A DNA stretch of 64,000 nucleotides from JAFMJV01 sp963800275 (GTDB taxonomy: Bacteria > Chloroflexota > Limnocylindria > Limnocylindrales > CSP1-4), in the NCBI GenBank assembly GCA_963800275.1, contig CAWDAI010000001.1, positions 124,001 through 188,000 on the forward strand. The letters run 5' to 3'. The notes beneath the pieces are model-generated. The model did not search any database, was not told where the DNA came from, and saw only the letters and a program-made list of their open reading frames with translations. A program made the position numbers and the translations under genes. Positions 59,432-64,000 of the stretch are shown one piece after another (position 1 is the stretch's first letter; every line of letters starts with the position of its first letter).

Positions 59432-61612
59432 ATGAGCGAGCGACAGTCAGCGTTGTCGGGACCTCCGGTCCCGGGGAAACAGGTCGTCCCTGTGTGGCTC
59501 TGGAGTCTGGCCTCGCTCAGCTGGCGCGTGCTGGTGGTGCTGGCGCTAGGCGCGGCCGCGGTCTTCCTGGGCTCCATCGTCTGGACGGTGGTCGCCTCCG
59601 TCGGCTTGGCCGTCCTCGTGGCGGTGATCCTGGCGCCCTGGATGCTGCGCCTGCGCGCGTCCGGGCGGTCCCGCAACAGCGCCGCGATAGTCGCGTGGGG
59701 CGCGACCATGCTCGTGGGCCTGGGGGTGCTGACCGTTCTCACGCTCTCCTTCCTGCCCTACCTGGTCGAGGCATATCAGCGGCTGGAGGCGGGCCATGCC
59801 GAGATCCAGACGGCCTTCAGTGACCTGGGCCTGCCGGCCTGGGTGGACACGCTCATCTCCGAGGTGGTGAAGATCGCCGGCACCCTGGCCGACTCCGCCC
59901 TGTCCTCGGTCCTGGGGTCGGTGGCCGAGCTGGGCGGCATCCTGCTCATCGGCTCGTTCCTGCTCTTCTTCTTCCTGCGTGACGGAGACAAGGCCTGGCG
60001 TTGGCTGTTCCAGTGGATCGACGAGGAGAAGCGCGAACGCATCGACGAATCCGGCGACACGGCTCTCCAGCGCGTCGGCGACTACGTCCGCGCCACCACG
60101 ACGGTCGCGGCCATCGCCTCGATCACCAACCTCGTCTTCATGCTCATCCTGGGCACGCCCCTGGCCATCCCCCTGGCGATGCTCACCTTCTTCCTCGCCT
60201 ATATCCCCTACTTTGGTGGCCTCGCATCTGCCGCGGTCATCGCTGTCGTGACCCTGGGCGCGGTGGGTGCTCCGGCGGCGGCGCTGGTGGTGGCCCTCAT
60301 CTTCGTCCGCTTCGTGGTCGTCCGCTTCCTGGTGCGGCCCCGGATCGACGCCGGCCAGGACGCGCTCACGCTGCACCCGGCGGTGATCCTCATCGTGCTG
60401 CCGGTGGGCCTGCACGTGGGCGGCCTGGTGGGCATGATCCTGGCGGTGCCCCTGACCGCCTTCGGCTTCTCCGTGGCCCAGGCGACCGTGCGGGTGCTGG
60501 AGCCACCGGTCCCCGAGTCGCTACCGGAGACGGTCCCGGGGTGGCTCGACGGCGCGGCGCAGTGGAGCTGGCGCATCCTCGTGGTCATCGGACTCGCGCT
60601 GGTGCTGCTGGCAGCGATGTTCGCCCTCCCCCTGCTCATGCTGCCGCTGATCGTGGCCCTCATCCTGGCCGCGACCGTGTCACCGCTCGCCGAAGCTCTG
60701 GTGCGGCGCGGTCAGTCACCCACGCTTGCGGCGGCGGTCACCGTCGGCGGCACCACCGCCATCATCGCGGGGGTGCTCGCCTTCTCCCTCAGCCAACTGG
60801 CCGAGCAGGTCCCCGATGTCGGCAGCACAGCCGTGTCTGGTGCACAGCAAGTGGATTCGGCGGCCGGCGGCAACCTCGGTCTCGGTGTGGAGGTCGTCAG
60901 CACCGGGGCGGCCGCGGTCGCCCGCACGGTGGCAGACATCGTCAGCAGCCTGGGCCCGGCGGTGGCGGTATTGGTGCTCTCTGTGCTGCTGACGTTTTAC
61001 TTCGTGCGGGACGGCCGCCGACTGTGGGGGGCGCTCATCGGTCACCTGCCGGCCGGCGCCGGAGAGGAGCTGAGCAGTGCCGGCTCACGCGCGGTGGGTG
61101 TGCTCGGCGGCTACATGGTCGGGACCGGCGCCATCTCCCTCGTTGGAGCTGGCAGCCAAGCCGTCATCATGTGGGTCCTGGGCTTGCCGCTGGTGTGGCC
61201 GATCTTCGTGATCTCGTTCTTCGGCGGCTTCATTCCCTACATCGGCAGCGGCATCACCACGGTCCTGGCCCTGCTCGTCGCCATCGCGGTCGGAACACCC
61301 CTGGACATCCTCATCATGGTCATCTGGACGCTCGTCTTCAACATCGTCCAGGGCAACATCGTGGCTCCCCTGGTCTACAACCGCACGACCCACATCCACC
61401 CGGCCATCGTGCTCGCGGGCATCCCCGCGGCCGCCTCGCTCGCCGGCATCCTGGGCATGTTCCTGGTCGTGCCGGTGCTGGGCGTCGTGGTGGTCAGCTG
61501 GCGGTCAGTGCTGCGTGTGCTGGGCACCGACGTGGGCGCGCCGCTCGTCGAGGACGAGGACGACGTGGGGGCATCGGTCACGGCCCCAGGGACGGCGAAG
61601 GTGTCCGCCTAG
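59432..61612 (+). CDS. Tandem AI-2E-type transporter (two fused permease units)
   Basis: The 726-residue membrane protein contains two complete AI-2E (UPF0118/PerM) permease units. Unit 1 (about 20-365) starts SWRVLVVLALGAAAVFLG and ends VGMILAVPLTAFGFSVAQATV. Unit 2 (about 380-700) starts SWRILVVIGLALVLLAAM and ends GMFLVVPVLGVVVVSWRSV. Each has FFFLRDGDKAW or TFYFVRDGRRLW before the last bundle. Known members include AI-2 exporter TqsA and Na+/Li+ antiporter-like proteins. The normal protein is about 350 residues, so this is an in-frame duplication. ATG 59432 has GAGG upstream; a GTG at 59402 is possible. Confidence 0.85.
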   Translation: MSERQSALSGPPVPGKQVVPVWLWSLASLSWRVLVVLALGAAAVFLGSIVWTVVASVGLAVLVAVILAPWMLRLRASGRSRNSAAIVAWGATMLVGLGVLTVLTLSFLPYLVEAYQRLEAGHAEIQTAFSDLGLPAWVDTLISEVVKIAGTLADSALSSVLGSVAELGGILLIGSFLLFFFLRDGDKAWRWLFQWIDEEKRERIDESGDTALQRVGDYVRATTTVAAIASITNLVFMLILGTPLAIPLAMLTFFLAYIPYFGGLASAAVIAVVTLGAVGAPAAALVVALIFVRFVVVRFLVRPRIDAGQDALTLHPAVILIVLPVGLHVGGLVGMILAVPLTAFGFSVAQATVRVLEPPVPESLPETVPGWLDGAAQWSWRILVVIGLALVLLAAMFALPLLMLPLIVALILAATVSPLAEALVRRGQSPTLAAAVTVGGTTAIIAGVLAFSLSQLAEQVPDVGSTAVSGAQQVDSAAGGNLGLGVEVVSTGAAAVARTVADIVSSLGPAVAVLVLSVLLTFYFVRDGRRLWGALIGHLPAGAGEELSSAGSRAVGVLGGYMVGTGAISLVGAGSQAVIMWVLGLPLVWPIFVISFFGGFIPYIGSGITTVLALLVAIAVGTPLDILIMVIWTLVFNIVQGNIVAPLVYNRTTHIHPAIVLAGIPAAASLAGILGMFLVVPVLGVVVVSWRSVLRVLGTDVGAPLVEDEDDVGASVTAPGTAKVSA

Positions 61613-61679
61613 CGCCCCATTTGCGAGTCCCTGATGGGGGCCGTCTACAGAAGCATCCGCTCGACGTGGGCCACGACCT

Positions 61680-63011
61680 TCACGGGAGCGTCAGTGACCA
61701 CAGCTCGCGACCGTGGACCCCGTCGTCGGCGGTGAAGAGGATCGACGACCCGATCCTGGTGAATGCCCGTGGGTAGGATGGACCACTCGCGTTGATGTCA
61801 GCGACTTTCACGGTGCCCTCGGCGGTACCGTCACTCATCCAGACCTCTGTATCCACGCCCTTGGCGGTGCCGATCTCCGTGACGGGTGTGGCCGCGAACC
61901 ACAAGCGTCCACCCATCGCGGCATGGCCACCAGCCTCCCACTCGTAGACGAACCACATCTGGTCTCCGTTGCGGAGCAGGGTCGTTCCCTCCGCGGTACC
62001 GTCGCTGACCCACAGCTGGTCGAAGCCCATCTGGCCCGCTGAGGCGCCGGCAGCCCACAGCCGCCCGGCCGCCGCGACCGGGAAGAGCAGGCGCGGGACC
62101 CACGGCCTCACCGGGGCGGTCCCACTGGCCGTCCCGTCCCCGCCATAGAGCCGTGCCGGCTTGGTCTCCGAGGCGCGCGCGCCGAAGTAGAGCTGGCTGC
62201 CCAGTGGTGTCAGGAACGTCGGATCCAGCATGGTACCCAGCCGCCTCGTCCCGGCCCACGACCCATCGCTCCACCACAGTTGCGGCACTCCGCCGTACGG
62301 AGCCAGCGGTGGGCTCGCGCTGAGGTAGATGTGCTTGCGAAACACGGTGACCTCGTCGATCTCCCAGAACCTGCGCGATAGTCGCTTCGTCCCCGTCGCG
62401 GTGCCGTCGCTCCTCCAAAGCGCATCGTCGGCGGGGAGATAGAGCCGTCCGCGCATCCAGCGGGCGGCACCGACGTCGACCGCGAGAAAGTCGCGGAGCT
62501 TGATCGTCGTCCGGGCCGTGCCATCGGTGCGCCACAGCTGACGGTGGTCGAGGCCGAGATAAGCCGTGCCTCCACCGTCGGCGATGCCTGTGATGGCCGA
62601 GCCGGCAGTGCCTCTGGTGAGGTCCTTGACGATGTGCGTGCCCGCCCTCGTGCCATCGCTGACCCAGAGCTCGCGGCCGTGGACCCCGTCGACGGCCGTG
62701 AAGTAGACCCGCGAGCCGACAGGGGTGAGCAGTGTCGGACCGGAGCCGGCCTCACCGGGACGGATGTCGCGGACGAGACGCGTGCCCTGGGCGGTACCGT
62801 CGGTCGCCCAGAGCTCGACGCCGTGGACGCCGTCGTTGGCCCTGAAGAAGACCAGGTCAGCGGCCCGGGTCAGGAAGCGCGGGGCGGACCCGCCACTGCT
62901 TCTGATGTCCTCGATGAGCCCCACGTGTACCGCCGGATCCTGGGCGGCGACCGGCGTGATGAGAGCGGCCGTGGCCAGGAAGACGACGGCGAGCGTAGCG
63001 GGGACACGCAT
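61680..63011 (-). CDS. Secreted ELWxxDGT-repeat protein
   Basis: The 443-residue protein has a signal peptide (RVPATLAVVFLATAALITPV, cleavage after VAAQ). Its mature part consists of about nine repeats of a roughly 45-residue unit with the core ELWxxDGTxxGT: VELWATDGTAQGT, RELWVSDGTRAGT, RQLWRTDGTARTT, LWWSDGSWAGT, DQLWVSDGTAEGT and EVWMSDGTAEGT. Such repeats probably form a beta-propeller and occur in large secreted proteins. It carries no catalytic or anchoring domain. I start at the ATG at 63011 where the signal peptide begins; an upstream extension to 63080 is possible. Confidence 0.82.
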   Translation of the reverse strand: MRVPATLAVVFLATAALITPVAAQDPAVHVGLIEDIRSSGGSAPRFLTRAADLVFFRANDGVHGVELWATDGTAQGTRLVRDIRPGEAGSGPTLLTPVGSRVYFTAVDGVHGRELWVSDGTRAGTHIVKDLTRGTAGSAITGIADGGGTAYLGLDHRQLWRTDGTARTTIKLRDFLAVDVGAARWMRGRLYLPADDALWRSDGTATGTKRLSRRFWEIDEVTVFRKHIYLSASPPLAPYGGVPQLWWSDGSWAGTRRLGTMLDPTFLTPLGSQLYFGARASETKPARLYGGDGTASGTAPVRPWVPRLLFPVAAAGRLWAAGASAGQMGFDQLWVSDGTAEGTTLLRNGDQMWFVYEWEAGGHAAMGGRLWFAATPVTEIGTAKGVDTEVWMSDGTAEGTVKVADINASGPSYPRAFTRIGSSILFTADDGVHGRELWSLTLP

Positions 63012-63137
63012 CTGAGGACAGCTCCGACGGATCCTCACGTTGACCCGGCAAGGGATGCGATCGCGGAGGGTCCCAGCCATGAAGCGTACTCCCGTAGGGA
63101 GGGAAAGGAAGAGCCGTTCGGCCCGACCCAGTCGGGT

Positions 63138-64000
63138 CTACCGCCGATCCTTGCGTTCGCGAAACTCCTCCCAGGGGTCGTAGTCCGGGTCGAGCGGCTC
63201 CTGCGCGGGCCGCTCGGCCGCGTTCACGTGCTCGAGGTTGACGCGGATCCGGGTCCAGGTGGTGGAACGGCCACGCATGGCGTCGACCAGCACGTCCTTC
63301 GGCTCCAGCTGGGCGGCCACGTCCGGATGGCGTGCCCTCCAGCGGTCGAGCCCGGCGAGGGCGTCCTCCTTCTTGGCGGCCCGCGCGATCTCGATCAAGG
63401 GCTTGGTCGAGCGGCGCCGGCCCGCGGCTGAAGGCGCATCGCCCACCCGCCGCCTGGAAGGCTGCACACGGGGCGGCTCGTCGTCCTGCTTGCGGTAATG
63501 GGGGGGCCAGGGCGCATCGCCGAGGCCCTCCGCCTCGTGGCGGGCAGACAGCTCCAGCAGCACCTCGAGCGAACCCACCGCGTCGTCGATGCCGACGTGC
63601 CGATCTCCGCGCTCGGCGAAGAGCGCGGGTACGGTCGCCAGCGTGAAATCCTCCGCCACCACGTCCGGCACCTCTGCCCACTCCAGGGGCATGGAGACCC
63701 GCGCGTCGGGCGTGGCGCGCACCGAGTAGGCCGAGGCCACGGTGCGATCCTTGGCGTTCTGGTTGTAATCGAGGAAGACGCCGTGGCGCTCCTCTTTCCA
63801 CCATTTGCTGGTGGCCAGCGCCGGCGCGCGCCGCTCCACGTCGCGGGCGAGCGCCAGCGCCGCGCGCCGCACCTCCTGGAAGCTCCAGCGAGGCTCGATG
63901 CGCACGTTGATGTGGATGCCCCGTGAGCCGGAGGTCTTGGGCCAGCCAGCGAGGCCGACCGCATCGAGTGCCTCGCGAGCCACCAGCGCGACCGTGCGGA
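63138..64000 (-). CDS. LigD-type DNA polymerase/primase domain protein (5' end outside the window)
   Basis: The frame is open from 63138 to the window edge, at least 287 residues, and continues upstream (RTVALVAREALDAVGL). The visible part is the C-terminal part of the archaeo-eukaryotic primase-type polymerase domain of LigD: KTSGSRGIHINVRIEPRWSF, then RRAPALATSKWWKEERHGVF, LDYNQNAKDRTVASAYSVRA and RVSMPLEWAEVPDV. A Pro/Arg-rich C-terminal tail follows. It fills gaps and adds ribonucleotides during end joining. It lacks a ligase domain here, so it is a separate polymerase protein; LigC-type ligase at 54371 is a plausible partner. Confidence 0.85.
   Translation of the reverse strand, partial: RTVALVAREALDAVGLAGWPKTSGSRGIHINVRIEPRWSFQEVRRAALALARDVERRAPALATSKWWKEERHGVFLDYNQNAKDRTVASAYSVRATPDARVSMPLEWAEVPDVVAEDFTLATVPALFAERGDRHVGIDDAVGSLEVLLELSARHEAEGLGDAPWPPHYRKQDDEPPRVQPSRRRVGDAPSAAGRRRSTKPLIEIARAAKKEDALAGLDRWRARHPDVAAQLEPKDVLVDAMRGRSTTWTRIRVNLEHVNAAERPAQEPLDPDYDPWEEFRERKDRR

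Overview
The window is GC-rich, bacterial and almost entirely coding, with short gaps and many 1-8 bp gene overlaps. It looks like an ordinary chromosome segment of a free-living heterotroph. I saw no rRNA, tRNA, insertion sequence, phage or CRISPR. The gene set (class I lysyl-tRNA synthetase, K+-independent proton pyrophosphatase, split methylmalonyl-CoA mutase B12 subunit, stand-alone LigC-type ligase and LigD-type polymerase, ELWxxDGT secreted protein, many leaderless starts) would suit a high-GC Chloroflexota or an actinobacteria-like lineage. That placement is inference.

Layout. 1-10735 (mostly minus): greA-lysS-(partial gene), uppP-argR-amidohydrolase, hppA, and an M16 peptidase-TPR protein-ndk operon. 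10769-15390: a divergent hypothetical gene, then the coenzyme A/pantothenate operon coaX-coaBC-panB-panC. 15377-23163: a DRTGG-domain ATPase, a HAD hydrolase, two tandem secreted paralogues, glutamate dehydrogenase (frameshifted), DegV, an SDR and a NUDIX hydrolase. 23160-32270: a large aromatic operon, aroF-CM, aroA, aroC, aroE, aroKB, aroQ, trpE, trpG. It encodes all seven shikimate-pathway steps, a chorismate mutase domain and anthranilate synthase. In front of it lie a TTGACA-18-TACTGT promoter, a leader peptide MSQYWYFI and a terminator hairpin, the layout of a ribosome-mediated attenuator sensing Phe, Tyr and Trp. 32352-38707: meaB and the mutase B12 subunit, a frameshifted lipoprotein with folE and a TatA-like protein, an alpha/beta hydrolase, a zincin, and ArsR-thioredoxin. 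39326-53110: an L-arabinose region with two sugar ABC importers, a LacI-type repressor, araB, araA, araD, a small monooxygenase and an iron-type alcohol dehydrogenase; both divergent control regions carry the same 19-bp operator-like sequence. 53111-64000: a 438-bp non-coding stretch, a DnaJ-domain protein divergent from a LigC-type DNA ligase, a polyQ/Tyr-rich membrane protein, an ArsR-permease-thioredoxin cluster, an aldo/keto reductase, a duplicated AI-2E-type transporter, an ELWxxDGT protein and the 3' part of a LigD-type polymerase gene.

Two window-wide patterns matter. Many first genes of transcription units have a TANNNT-like hexamer 6-7 nt before the start codon and no Shine-Dalgarno sequence, which predicts leaderless mRNAs. 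Four clearly conserved genes (gdhA, aroF, the lipoprotein and a sugar permease) are each broken by one single-nucleotide indel, three of them in short G/C runs. That may reflect sequencing error rather than true decay.
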